Positions 1-17,567 are shown, counted from the stretch's first letter. The stretch: DNA of 64,000 nucleotides from Chondrosia reniformis (GCA_947172415.1 OX359198.1:5301401-5365400); one strand, 5' to 3'. Translations and numbers: made by a program. The notes: generated by a model from the letters alone, not told the origin.

Positions 1-229
1 TTAGTTTTGCCTATAGACTGTAGCCTCCATTTTCACTTGTGGTGGATTGATAAGCTAAAGACAGCCATCCATAATCATCACCAGAAGATACCATACTGAT
101 AAACCTTAATTAAAGAGGGCAAAACAACTGTTCAGACTTTGGTCACTCGCTTGCAATTGATTAGTATAATCTCCCGGTAATTATTCTATCACATGTATAT
201 GTCCTCATATGTATAACATATTTCTTTAG

Positions 230-2172
230 ATTTGCCTGAATTTGCAATTTTATATCCAAAAATGCAAATGCTAGCTAGTTCTATCTTTACATTCAACTGT
301 ACTCCATCAGCTGCCAACCCTCCGCCTAGTAGCTATGTGTTTGGCAGAGATGGAGTGGACATCACAGAAGGCGTGAGTGGATCCATCTTAACTGTCTCTT
401 CTCTGAAGAGAAGTGAAGATAGTGGAAACTATACTTGTATGGTGACTAATGAAGCAGGAAGTGTTACCATAGTAACATACTTGAATGTGTTAGGTTAGTG
501 TTGTGTGTGTAGACGAGTTATACAAGAAAATAATTATATTGCATGTTCAAATTTTATAGCTCCTCCGACTGTTCCAAGACAACTGATGTTACTAGTCAAA
601 GGTCCATTCAATGTCACTCTAAGTTGGGAGGTACCATCTGATGATGGAGGAACTAGTCAACCTCTTTCCTACACTGTCAGAGTGATAAATGACACTGCTA
701 GCCTGTCCTTCAGTACAAAGTCAACTCAATTGACCTTAACTATGGATGAAGGAATATGGCACAGTTCAGTGTATACTACAATAGTATATTCTGAGAATGA
801 ACATGGAGTGAGTCCTCCAACAGCCAGTATCTTTACTACACCTGACTCAGGTATGGTAGATGTAGTTCCATGTATGAGGTAAATGAGTGTTTATCTGTTA
901 TGTAGTTCCTATTATTGAGAGTGTATCAGTTGAAGCACTCTCACTGACTATTTTATCAGTGGATGTTATACTACTGACTAATGGAGGACAGAATGTTAAT
1001 AACTATACTGTGAGTTCAGTACAAAAGGCAGTGAATATTAATTCCAGTTATATAGGAACATATATAATAAATTAAATTGAATTTTGTTGATGTAAAATAT
1101 TCCTAAAATGATTACAGGTAGAGATTTCTGGAGGAAACTACAGTTTCAATATGGCCTATATTTCAGCTCATCTGAGATCTTACAGTGTCATGTTAGTAGA
1201 CATATTAACTATTGGAGAGACTTATGACATTAATGTGAGTGCTATGAACAGTGTTGGGGAGAGTACTCCATTTCAGTCGGAATTAAGTGTGATTCATTTA
1301 CCATGTAAGTTCCTAAGCTACCTACCTCTTTAAATTAATGGTTCATCTGTTGTTGTTATAATCACTAAAATATGATTTTAGAGCTTATCAATAAGTATTT
1401 CTGATTAATGAAGGGTGTATGCTGATATGATGAATGCATGGCATTTATAATAGATTATTAAGATGAATTTTAAAATAGATACATATATCATGTACATACA
1501 TGCAGCTAATTCAGGGTCTGTGTCTGAAGATACACTGGTACAAGCCATTGTTGTAGGAATTGTTGGAGTAGTTGTTATAAGTTTCCTACTCATCTCTATC
1601 ATACTGATCATTGTATTTTGCTGTCACAAGAAGAAAAGTGGTTAGTATATATGTATATGATGATATAACAGAGCTATACATTAGATTGAGGATTAACACA
1701 TGTACAGCAGGAAAATTAGTAATACATACAGAATATTTCAACTATATATGTAGATCTTCATCAGCTGTACATGTAATACTAAAGAGAGTGGAGGCGTGAA
1801 CTGTTAAATATAGTGATCAGTGAGAAACTTACTGGAAGATAAATTCTTCTATGTTATCATTATTATTGATTTTCCTGCTACGTTAATGCTTGAAATTTTG
1901 AAATCTAATAGTTACTACATAGCAATGAGGCTCTATGACATTATATCTTATGAATCGCTATACTTGCTTTCCTATAAAGAGCTAAATTGTACCTTTTAGA
2001 TGTTTCTACTGATTGCAATTCACAACATGTTTCATATGAGGAGATTGATATGAAACAAATTGATATGCTGTGCAATCCTGCCTATGCTCTGCCTTCTGAA
2101 CTAATTGAGAATAAGGGTTACCAAGGCAACAAGATGGCCAACACTGAGCACATAACTTATGAGACACCATGA
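230..2172 (+). CDS. Ig/FN3 single-pass receptor, 3' part
   Basis: Probably a cell-surface adhesion or signalling receptor; its ligand is unknown. Exons read as 230-493, 560-850, 906-1030, 1118-1304, 1506-1640 and 2000-2172, all GT-AG with matching phase. The first exon encodes an Ig domain (FNC near the start, DSGNYTC near the end). The next three encode fibronectin-III-like domains (LSWEVPSDDGG, then a second module split over two exons). Exon five encodes a hydrophobic membrane helix (AIVVGIVGVVVISFLLISII) followed by a CCHKKK stop-transfer. The last exon is a short tyrosine-rich tail with SYEEID, NPAYAL, KGYQGN and ITYETP. No kinase or phosphatase domain follows before the stop at 2170-2172. 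The N-terminal exons lie left of the window. A possible AATAAA signal lies near 2289. It could be an adhesion molecule or a decoy-type relative of a receptor kinase. Confidence 0.82.
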
Positions 2173-2615
2173 TTATTTGTGAACTAAATAGAAGATAAAT
2201 GTGTATATTTTACAGTTAAAGTATAAACATTTCCATAATTTGTATAATAATCAATAATTGTAGAGCAGTAATTCAACAGTCAAAAGAATAAAAATGTTAT
2301 GTGTATTTCAGAGTGCATACTTCTAATGCAAAAGTATACAATATACTGTCACATACAGATATGTATATATTTCATTGACTATGTAACTTCCATCATACAC
2401 TTTTGTTTAAGTATATCATACCGTACTCTTCTAAGTAGGAATGGCAAAAAATATCTAATGTAAACATTCTACACTGTCATTTCTACCTTTACTGCTTTCA
2501 GGGGGTGTCGTCAAAGATTGAGATTTGGGTGGGGGCACACCTTCCATAAATTGATCTGACGCTGAGGAAAAAGGTCACATGGTTACAGTAGATTGTGTGT
2601 ATATATATGTAAGAC

Positions 2616-2698
2616 GCCTAGATTTAGCATAGAGAGCCAAGGATTCACATGTACAAAATACTAAGAAGAAGACAAAGATCCCCAGGGTCACTGATGTT
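2616..2698 (+). repeat. Dispersed repeat A, fragment
   Basis: Left part of the repeat: GATTTAGCATAGAGAGCCAAGG, then AAGAAGACAAAGAT and the GGGTCACTGATG core. Confidence 0.7.
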
Positions 2699-2739
2699 GA
2701 GATAATAACCAAAAGCATTCGGTGGTTACTATTTTTAGA

Positions 2740-3300
2740 GCAGGAACTCAGTCACATGACCAGCACACTTATCGCCCCTCCCCAAGTAACTGGACTTTAC
2801 GCGTAGAGAACTGGTTTGATCTCTTCTTCGCCATTGTTAGTAAGAAAAGGAAAATTAAAGGAGGAAATTGTTTATTTTAACGATTGGGTGAGTTAAAATA
2901 GAGCGCTTTACAGAATTATCTCCTTTTAGTAATTATCAATTTGTGTTCGTTAGCACTGCACTATTCTGTGTCAATGTTCATTTAATATGTCCCACTACTC
3001 TTTAACTATGCGCTCTGTCTTTAGAAGAATAGCGTTTGTCTCCTCAGTGCGTCGAAGTACTAAGAAGACGAAATAGTGACGCTTATTTGAGAACGTGGCT
3101 TAATTTCTTTTCGAATGAATGCGCGCTCCTTTCCTGGGAAAAGTCACCGTTAACAAGCTATTGTTACAATGTATGAAGGTATATTGGTGAACCGACACTT
3201 GTATTGAAACTAGAGCTTTAAACTTTGGACACCCTTTGACGAATTGTCGTTTCACTGGATAAAATTTAAAAACGATTTATTGTAACTTAGGTAAGTACGT
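2740..3300 (+). promoter_or_regulatory. Possible PTEN promoter and non-coding first exon
   Basis: This block has more CpG outside the TACGTA context than its surroundings. It ends in a strong donor-like site, CTTAG followed by GTAAGTACG at about 3287-3300. The PTEN start exon at 8431 is preceded by an acceptor-like TTTTCTCTTACATGCGTAG, about 20 bases upstream of the ATG. A spliced 5' leader running from here to 8411 would fit. This is inference; RNA data are needed. Confidence 0.3.
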
Positions 3301-5347
3301 AGTTGTCATACGTATGTCCATGATCTTGTCTTAAAGATGTCAGCGTTATTCTCGTAGTTTTAATAAAGGGTCACTGTTTCAATCAGGGAATCATTGTATC
3401 TATATACTCTGAAATGGTGGCCCAATATTGAACGCTTGGCATGCGTTATTGTACGTTATATACGTATTTGTGTATACTTGTTATGTATTGGTTGTGCGAG
3501 TGGTGGATGTAACAGGAAGTATAGTAGTTTGTTCATCTCTGTTATGTTTAGTCTAGGCTAATACTTAATTGCTGTGGATTTATTGTCACTTGAAACACTG
3601 TACATTATGAACTGCATTCAGGCAATCCAAATCAAGCCAAATTGAAAGCCAAATGGATTCATGATTTTCGTATATCTATTTGTATATGATCTCCCTAGGT
3701 AACCATTGTGTAATGGGTATGTGAACATGGAAAGTGTGTCACCTTTTGTTGGATGAAATTGGAACACTTTCCTTCACTCCTTCACACCCTATGAAGCAGT
3801 AAATGACTTAAGTTGACACTCAGTAATAGTGGTCTCTCTTTAGCTATCAAATTGTGATATTCAGCACTCATATACTAGTAGTCCCATTGAGTATGAAGAC
3901 ACATATGAACCTTGTGGAGTGTGTTCTTGTGAGTGTGAACATGTGGACCTTGTGGAGTGTGTCCCTGGCAGTCCCTGTGTTAATGAAACTGTCCAAAGTT
4001 GTACAGTGTGTAGTGTCTGTGTTCTTGTATTAGAATATTGTCACCTTGAAATAGTTTGTTAATGCATTGTCTTGCTTAATGCAATATCCTCACACATGCT
4101 TAGTTAACTGCATTAAGGAACTTTGATTCGGGAATACCACACAATGATACCTTTCAGCCATTGGTCAGGGGAAGAAGGGAAATCCCCCTTTAGCCTTGGG
4201 ATAACTTGTTTCTGCTTCCCTTACAGAGAAGTAGCTAACAATGAGAGTCCTTTATGTTCCTTTTTGTTGTGCGAACCTCTTTATGTGACTAACTATATGG
4301 TCAGTAGCAAACTGCTGTGCTGTATCTGCTGCTGTGCTGTATCTGCTGCTGCTGCTTGTGGAACTCATTTGAGCATTAGAAGCACGGCCATCTTTTAGCC
4401 ACTTTCACCTAATATACCGCTTGTTTTGATTCCACTACTCGCAAGTACGTATATCCAATTTGTTCATTCTCTGGTCTACTGCCTCTTCCTACTTAGCCAT
4501 GTGATTATCCAATCCCTTCTGATCTACGTAGCCATACAGATACCCCAGTAATGCTATGTTTGTGCCATTAGTTACGTATATGTGTGTAATTTAAGCATTA
4601 GGAAAATCCTCTTTATGAATAGCCAGTTGCCTGTATGAATTGTGCTAATGTTTTCAACTGACTCATCAGCTACGTAACTCTCAGTAGGAACAAACAGCTG
4701 TTAAACAGATACTCTTTGGGAGAATACCTTTTCTTCCTGTCCAGTGCCAATTCTCCCATAATTTTAGATTTCTTTTCCCTATTCTCAGTTCAGTAATTTA
4801 AAGCATCACTATGGGCTCTATATTTTGTAATGAACATCACTCTCCATGACTAAGCAGGAAGTATTAGAGCATTCTAATGTAATTCATTTTATTAATGTAT
4901 GTGCATACATATGCAGATTCCCTAATGTGCATCGCTCAACCACTTGAAATATGTAAATTGTCCTACTTACCTACAGGTAAGTGGCTCAAAGTACGTGATT
5001 GAGTCTTCTATTGCGTCCTTCCATGTGCATGCCTCCTAATGTAATGTAATGCAATGTAATGTAATTAACTGATAGAATGCACAATGTTTAAAGTAAATAA
5101 GCATTTTCAGACTAGAATCTATGCTTTTAATAAAGAAACATTTACGTATTTCATCTTCCAGGTATCATTATTAATTTTATGCTGTATATGTATGTATGTT
5201 TGTACGTATGTGTACGTATGTAATAATTACACATTATCTAGATACGTAGCTACTCCCTAAAATATGAATACATGTTCAGATTTATTTTGTGTGTGTGTTA
5301 AGATGGCCGCAGTCGGCATCTCCTTACACATATACGTACATGTATGG

Positions 5348-5483
5348 CCCAGTAGAGTAAAAGAAGAAAGAGAAGACTCCTGCATCCTCATCCAAAGCTC
5401 TCTCCAGGTTTAGTTCCCTATAGGCATTTTAATTTGTTACAGAGTTGGCATAGCATGTAAGAAAATGTAGTAGATTATTCATG
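5348..5483 (+). repeat. Dispersed repeat A, right part
   Basis: Carries TCCTCATCCAAAGCTCT, GGTTTAGTTCCCTATAGG and the terminal AGATTATTCATG seen in other copies. Confidence 0.75.
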
Positions 5484-8430
5484 TTCCAAGGAGTAGGTGT
5501 GCTTGGAGATGTTTACCAGTTAAGTGATAGAGGAGGCACTAATTAGCCGTCTTAATCTACTTTGAAATCATACATGTACGTACGTATGGTGCACCAGTGG
5601 ATGGAAGTGAGTTCCTTACTACATTACATACTGAATAAGCTCAAGTGAGGTTGGAGAGACAGACGTTTGTGTACTCTATCTACCAGCCAGCCAGTCCTGC
5701 CTGGGAACGACACCCTTCAGTAATCTACTAGAAGTTTCCTGTCTGATAATTACTGAGTGATTTCACTGTGTGTGACTCTGAATGGTCTCACTTCTTGACA
5801 CAGTGAACTATTTAATCATTGAACATGTAAGAATTCAGTATGGCCCAAAGAGAATCTGATTTGTGTATCCACTACCAGTGATTCCCTGTTGCCAGGCAAC
5901 TGTAATATGTATGTACTACCTATCTTGTTCTGCACCCCTAGTCTAATTAACAGTATTACCACTTCCTTAGAGTTCATTTTGTGGTGTCTGTGCTATCAAG
6001 CTTTATTATCACTTCATCCAAACATTGCTAATGGATGCACCAGATACCTCGCTGTACACAGAGCTTGTGTACTAAACTCACCTGTAAATACGTAAATACA
6101 GATCTCATATTGTCACAGAGATGGGGATAAGGTGTTCCTGACTGGGATTTAATTGATGCTCATAGGTTGATCTGAATTTGTTACCTTAAGGGGTGTTGAA
6201 TTTCAAAAGGGATTCTGTTTTGCCCTTACCAGGAATATGTAGTATGACAGATATTTGACCAAATAAACTGTTTGAAATGGTCTGGCCGTTTTGTTCCATA
6301 ATGATACTCTTTGACTGACCTTGAGTGAACTCCATAAAATACCTGAAACTGGTGTGTCACTTTCTGGGTCTTGTGTATGTTTGTGTTTAGGTGGCCTTTG
6401 TGTCATGCTCCAGTAATGCTATAGGGGCAATATGAGTTCTGAGTGACTGTTTAGTTTGTGAATGTGAATGCACCATCAGCAGTGTGTGTAAACAGTGTTT
6501 GCTTACTTAGGGTTTGTAGGAGTGCTGTAATTAACTAGTGCCTATAACAAATTGTGCTTGCCAGGAATAATACAGGTTATCAAGAATTGGTAAAAAGTGT
6601 TGATAAAGTGATAAACTGTGTAGTGGTTAAAGGTTTTCAAATTTCAATTGTTGACTTATTGCAGGTGTTCCATGGTTGAGTGTATTAGTATGATGTCAGC
6701 TTGTGTAGAGTTGTAAGTGCTAATATGACACACTTGATGGCAGTACCTCCTACATTCTACATTCCAATCAGCTGCACAAATCCATACAATAAGAAATACT
6801 CTTTTTAATATATTTACCCGAAACTATACCTACGTGTGTATGTAAATACGTAGGTTGACATAGTGTTTGATGACATTCCCCGAGTGTTGAATTGAGATTT
6901 ATTACCGTTGTGTTCTCAAGCAGCTGGTGCCACTTACCTGATTGTAATGTGATATCAGTTGATGGTACCACTCAGTAGAAATGGTCAAAAGACACACACA
7001 GGTGCACACTCAGCGGCTTACAATGATGAAGACTGCACAGCCAGACCCTACTACGTACAAAAGGGACTGATGTGTTAAGCAGTATGTAGATACAACTGTC
7101 GTTGAGATGGTTCATCTTTAGTCTTTTTATTCAAATCAAACAAACAAATCCTTATGCATCCATTCAAACCTATTCATGAATTGTTGAAATATGTGAAGTT
7201 TTACGTATTAACGGTATGTATTTCTATGCCTTCTATCTTAGTTCCACTACCTATAGTGTACTAAATTTAGAAATTTAATGACATCGTGGCAATGGTATTT
7301 TATGCATACGTATATTACCAAATGATCAGATGCCATGGTGACTGATGGCAGTCACCAAATGATCAGATCCTTTGATGGCTGACCTTATTAGTTAGGAAAT
7401 GGTATCACACAACAGTAGTTTAAGAAAGTCTTACAATGCAATATTATTGTTTTTCATGGTGAAAGTAAATCTAGAAGAGTTTTTGAAAATACTTAGGAAA
7501 ATACAATCAGTGTTATCAAATTGTACGTGCTAAGATGACTCGAAAGGTTTAGTTTCAAATCCAAAAGATATACTGAATCATGTACGTAGATATAATACAT
7601 TCTGAGGTTTCGTCTACATACTGCAAGTCTTATATATATGTACATGTACGTATGATAGGATGACATTTATCCTCTGCGCAGAACTACGTACTTGTAACAC
7701 ATCGCATACCTACCACTTATTGTATCTTTGAAACTTCGAAAATCTTCCCATTTTTGAAGAAAAACATTTCAAAGTACTTTTTTTCAAACTTTCGAAGAGT
7801 TTCAAAGCAAAAGAACGAAGTTGCGAAGAGTCAAAAAAATTTGCGTGCATACCGTACGTTTATAGTATACTACAGATTCATATATACGTATGTACGCATA
7901 TCTATCCCTACTTAGTGGCAGTACAGAAGTAGAATTTCCTAACCACTCTCTTTACACTGCACCTTCAAAATGAAGAGTAGTGATGCTATTAGAGTTAATT
8001 AATCTTCTTCTTTCCACTTATTTCCCTGTTTTATATGGCTAGCTTGTGAAGTCATCTAAAGAGGAGTGTAACCTTATATGGAAGTCTGTGTGTCTGTGGT
8101 CTTTGTGGGTAATTGACTACTTTAAGTGTGATTCACATCCTTTTTCATACAGCCAATTGGCCATCTTTGCACTGCCATTTTCAGCTGGTGAACAAAATGG
8201 CTTCTACAATAGGCTCATTCAAATTGCTTGGGTTTCCCAACTATAGTGTTCTTCTATAGGAAGTAGTGACCTTTGATGTGGCACATTATGTAATTATATA
8301 ATGCATTTAAACAATCATTACCTACTCTAACTTAAAGGGTTTCAGTAACCACAAACATTGTGCAAGGCACATGTATTATTGCATAATCTCTTTTCTCTTA
8401 CATGCGTAGTTGCACATTGTGTGAAACAGA

Positions 8431-13388
<4,958 letters not shown>

Positions 13389-15019
13389 AGTCTACAGGTA
13401 AGCTAGCCAGGGAGTCTGTGACAATCTTCTTGTCTCTGTTGTACCTCATCACACTAAATGACTGACACAAATACATCCAACAGGGTTTCTCTTAGAAAAT
13501 ATCACAAGTGGGGCAAAATGCAAAATATGAAAATTGAAGGGTAACCTAGTTCAATACTTTTGTTTGCTATTAAAAATTGATAATTTGTTCAAGAGGGGGA
13601 GTGAAATCACCCTGCCCCCCTCCCCTTCTACAAGAGAACCCATTTGATTGTTGAAGCCACCTGCAGAATTACAAAAATTGAGAAAATTGACTTGCATACA
13701 TAGATTGAAGAAGTTAGGAATAATTTGATTACACTTCCTATTGGTATTTATAATACGTCATACGTAAGTACACTATCAGTTGTTTGTAGTACATAAATGA
13801 TGAATGTCTCCACCTTTTTAATACTTGGATACTTGGGTAGATAGCAATCCTCCAAATCTAGGTGATGTCTACTCCAGCCTCTGCCCCTCCTCCATCTACT
13901 TGTCCACACATAGAAGTGTTCATCCAATCAGCCAGTTATATGCCCATCAAACATGGCCTCTAGTTGGGGAACAGTAACCCAGTAGCATTCATGCGTCTGT
14001 GTATGCCTTATGGGCAGGCCTACATTTGAGCGGCATGTGTTGGTATATAGGTTGTGGTTAGGCCAGTGAGGAGGGGATATAGTGTATTACTAGCAGTGCT
14101 GCATATATATAACTTGTATGTATGTCTACCTTTTCCCTCTCTGCAGGTGCATGAATATATTTATCTTGTGTCCCCTAGAAACCTGTGTGTGCTGTACATT
14201 AAATGTGACTGTAATAATGGTTGCTTAATTGGGACAATTCAACTTTCCTTAATAATGAATATTATAGTAATTATAGTAATTTTTATTGTTTACTTTCCAA
14301 TGTCAGTTTGTTTCTTGTATTATTTGCATGTACAAAGTTGATTTAAATTTTGCGCACAAATATCTGTGAGCACTGAATTGGTTAGCGACTGAGGAGAGGC
14401 GGCGCCGGCTATACGGTGAAACCACGGGTTAGGCGAATTCAGACTCGAGCAAAAGCCTTATAGAGTGACTCCATTTTTTTTATTTTTTTATTTCTTAGTC
14501 ATGGTCCGGCCATTTTAAAGACGGGTGCAAGTGTGTGTATACGACGGAAATAGGTGTGTATAATTGAATATTAGGTACTATTTCGACTGGGAAAGCCTGC
14601 CTGCCGCTTGTGTACAAAGTAATTTTTGTCTGAGATTCAGAGGTTAGTCGCTCTAGTCAACCGATACTTAAGTTAGATCCATATCTTGACAGTAACCGAG
14701 TTTATTAGGCGACATTTATTCATCAGGCGGCGTATAGTAGACCTATAGTTGGTGAAATACGTGGCCGGAACAATATTCTTTGGTTTACGCTAAGTTTTAT
14801 TTGGTTGCTAAATAATACTTATATATATCTGTAATGAATATTCTAAGCGTCAGTTATGTTGTATTTCAACTGTAAAGAAATCATATCACTTTCATTGTAG
14901 TGTGTTGCGACCGTTATGTACTCTTTCCGTTTCATTTGTTACAATACATATATACGTACTTAGGTACTTTAAAGACAAGGCACTGCATTGTTTGACAGTC
15001 TCTTGAAGCAGACATTGCC
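13389..15019. other. PTEN 3' end and upstream region of the complexin gene
   Basis: Just after the PTEN stop, CTACAG is followed by GTAAGC at 13400, and a good acceptor (CCCTCTCTGCAG) ends at about 14146, so a 3'-UTR intron is likely. The block at about 14390-14780 has more non-TACGTA CpG and probably holds the complexin promoter. The 95-codon ORF at 14054-14341 has no recognisable feature. Confidence 0.5.
13481..13643. mobile_element. Inverted-repeat element with CAGGGTTTCTCTT ends
   Basis: Starts CAGGGTTTCTCTTAGAA and ends TTCTACAAGAGAACCCA, forming imperfect terminal inverted repeats. It resembles the element at 62818-62979. No coding capacity. Confidence 0.5.
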
Positions 15020-16334
15020 ATGGAAACTGTAGCTTCAGCAGTGGTATCCCATAAGGTTAACAATATGGTAGGTGGCATTCAGAAGGAGCTGGGATTTGAT
15101 GACAAAAAGGGAAAAAGTTAGTAGTGGGCAAGCTGGACTGGTCAGTGAGAACCACTTGATGTCTTTTTATAGGAGAGGGTATAAAGCATGTACATACGTA
15201 TTAATGTATGTATGACCCCAAAATTAAGAGAGAGCTAAGGATTTAGGGAAACTGCAGAAAGACTTCCAGGATCACTGATGAAGGGTGGTATTCCCAGAAA
15301 CGGCTGTCTGACCCAGTGGAGAAGAAGATGAAAGAAGGGAAAAGAAGGAAGAAAAGACTCCTGTATCCTCATCCAAAGCTCTCTTCAGGTTTAGTTCCCA
15401 TATAGGCTCTTTTACAGAATAGGCATATAGCATGTAGGAAAATGGTATCTTAGATTTTCATGACCCCAAAATTAAGAGAGAACTAAGGATTTAAGGAAAC
15501 TCCAGAAAGACTTCCAGGGTCACTGATGAAGGGTGGTATTCCCAGAAACAGATCTCTGGACTAGTGGAGAAAAAGAAGACTTAAGAGAAGATTCTTGTAT
15601 CCTCTCTCTTTTTTTAGTTCCCTATTGTTTTTACTATAGAATGGATGTAGTATATAGGAAAATGGTGTGTTAGATTATTCGTGTAGATACGTAGGTAGGT
15701 AGGTGGGTGGGTGGGTGGATAGGTAGGTTCAGTTTTAGAGTACCACAGAACATCAGTAGTTTTAACATGATAAATTTATTTACCAGCTGTCAACTACATA
15801 ATAAGTAACTCCATTTCCACCAATACACCATCCGAACCATTCTTTATAAAGATCACTTATTAATTGTGTAATTATAAGTGAAACCTTTCATATACCTCCT
15901 CTCTGTAGAACTTAGTTATAGTTACCTAATGAATTTAGGTACATATACGTATGTATAGCAACAAGGAAGTGGTACCTTTTAAGCAATAGGGACAGATGGA
16001 AGAAAGTTTAATACCTTCAGAATTAATCAGTAGCTATCGTTGTCATAATTATATATATGTCTGCATAGAAACATCTGAATATGACAAAGCTGCAATGGAG
16101 CGTCTTGAAAGAAGAAAGAAAGCCGAGAGAGAGGAAGAAAAACAAATAATTCATGATAAAAGAGAAGCCCAGAGGCAGAGGATGAAAAACAAGTACAGTT
16201 TGGATGTATCCTCGGATAGTAAGAGTGCACCAAAGAGGAACAGCAACAGTTCATCTGAGCTAAAGCTGGCAGACAATTACAGATCTACCAGTCAGGAAGA
16301 CACAGAAGAAGACAAGAAATGTGTAGTCTCCTAA
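15020..16334 (+). CDS. CPLX: Complexin-like SNARE regulator with CAAX box
   Basis: Complexins bind assembled SNARE bundles and clamp or promote vesicle fusion. Two exons, 15020-15116 (donor GTTAGT) and 16069-16334 (acceptor TCTGCATAG), join in phase to give 120 aa. The N-terminus (METVASAVVSHKVNNMVGG) fits the family's amphipathic start. The charged helix at residues 36-76 includes the central SNARE-binding segment. Arg53, Arg64, Lys74 and Tyr75 match the spacing of mammalian complexin-1 Arg48, Arg59, Lys69 and Tyr70, within REAQRQRMKNKYSL versus the family's REAVRQGIRDKYGI. Tyr52 of complexin-1 is replaced by Lys57. The C-terminus, KKCVVS, is a prenylation-type CAAX box, as in complexin-3/4 and invertebrate forms. 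The intron contains two copies of the dispersed repeat. Another small coiled-coil protein is possible but less likely. Confidence 0.85.
15213..15460 (+). repeat. Dispersed repeat A, variant with TGACCCCAAAATTAAGAG start
   Basis: Near full-length copy in the complexin intron, followed directly by a second copy in the same orientation. Confidence 0.8.
15461..15683 (+). repeat. Dispersed repeat A, second tandem copy
   Basis: Head-to-tail with the preceding copy and sharing its TGACCCCAAAATTAAGAG start; ends at AGATTATTCGTG. A GGTA/GGTG microsatellite follows at about 15691-15727. Confidence 0.8.
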
Positions 16335-16616
16335 CTTGATCACGATATGCACCTCCTGAATATACCCCATCAGTATTATTTTTACCTGTTTTGTGTGTTT
16401 CGTGTGGCTATATATAAAGCTGATTTCAAGTGCTCTACTAATGCTACATATATCATGCATGTGTATATATGCTATTTGTGAACTGTCTGTTGTTGTTTAT
16501 TAAGCACGAAAAAGGTAAACAGAAAGCTGCAAATCACTCTAAAACAAAATTGTACATACATACATGCCCTCAATGAAGTGATAGGGCTTATTTGTCGTGA
16601 TCATGATGATATATGA

Positions 16617-16699
16617 TGAGCAACAGCAACGTCATATTGCTGATGAAGACCTACGGGTTGAAACTTTCTATTCCAAAGATTTAATGTTGCTGTTGCTCA
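16617..16699 (+). other. Hammerhead-ribozyme-like core in an inverted repeat
   Basis: The 14-base arms TGAGCAACAGCAAC (16617-16630) and GTTGCTGTTGCTCA (16686-16699) pair perfectly and could form stem I. Between them lie CTGATGA (16640-16646), a stem-II-like AGACCTACGGGTT, GAAA (16660-16663) and a CTTT/AAAG hairpin as stem III. This order matches a type-I hammerhead, a motif known from Penelope-like elements and retrozymes. Stems II and III are imperfect, so the copy may be degenerate. Confidence 0.4.
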
Positions 16700-17567
16700 A
16701 TAAACTTCATGTATCATACATGCCCTCATACAACCGATACTGTATACAGTAGTTTATTATATAATTCCATTGAAATGTATGTGCATGCTATATGCAAATG
16801 TACTATCTCAGATGCTAATTCTTGTGTACATCGTGATCAGCTATTATGATGCACCTGCAGAGAAGTGAAGTGCTTAAATATATACCACTTCTGTGTGGTT
16901 AGCTTTTTGTGTTTAAAGAAATGTATCAGTGCTGCTATATACGTACATACATTTACAGATGGTATACAGTTGAGCAATATTAACATTGACAATAATTCCA
17001 TACTTCTCAATCACAACAACAACAAAACAAATTCCTTAATTTGTCAAATAATTTTTTCAACGAATAATAAAATCTTATTAATAATCCAGGATTGCCCTCA
17101 TTCTTTGGGTGACCAGGGCTGATTGCTTGTGACAAAATGGAGGCAAAGTATACAAAGGAAAGCAACATCTATAAAAGTAAACAAAATATAATAAATATAC
17201 GTAGGTGATGAGGCAGGATTGCTTTTAATAATCAACTAAATCATTTTTATATACAAACTAGATTGGGTTGATATGACTGAAATTTTTATTCCTCAATTAG
17301 GCTAGAGTTTTTGGGTTACCTGATTAAATTAGCATGCAAGAACTTAGTCACACATAGAAACTCTCCACATACGTACATAAAATTATTAAACAATCATCAT
17401 TAGATTTAGATATATACAACCAGTGAATGGAACATTTCCAAACAATTCACTCACTTGACAAGAAACCAGCAAAGTAGAATACAGTTTCACTGCTTCAATC
17501 TGTGAAGCACCTGTATAAGCAATACTGAGAGTTAGATTTGAAGACATTATAACACATAACATATTTT

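Larger units (their letters stand above)
2173..8430. other. Long gap before PTEN; probable 5' leader region
   Basis: I see no convincing protein gene in these 6.3 kb. The interval holds fragments of the common dispersed repeat (2616-2698, 5348-5483), many TACGTA words, short AATGTAATG and CTGCTGTGCTGTAT tandem repeats (about 5030-5070 and 4310-4365), and a relatively CpG-rich block at about 2740-3300. The ORFs of 60-90 codons here have no recognisable domain and are broken by repeats. Confidence 0.6.

Noticed and set aside
4123..4398. 91-codon Cys-rich plus ORF
   Set aside because: Composition reflects a TGCTGTGCTGTATC tandem repeat; no domain and no splice context.
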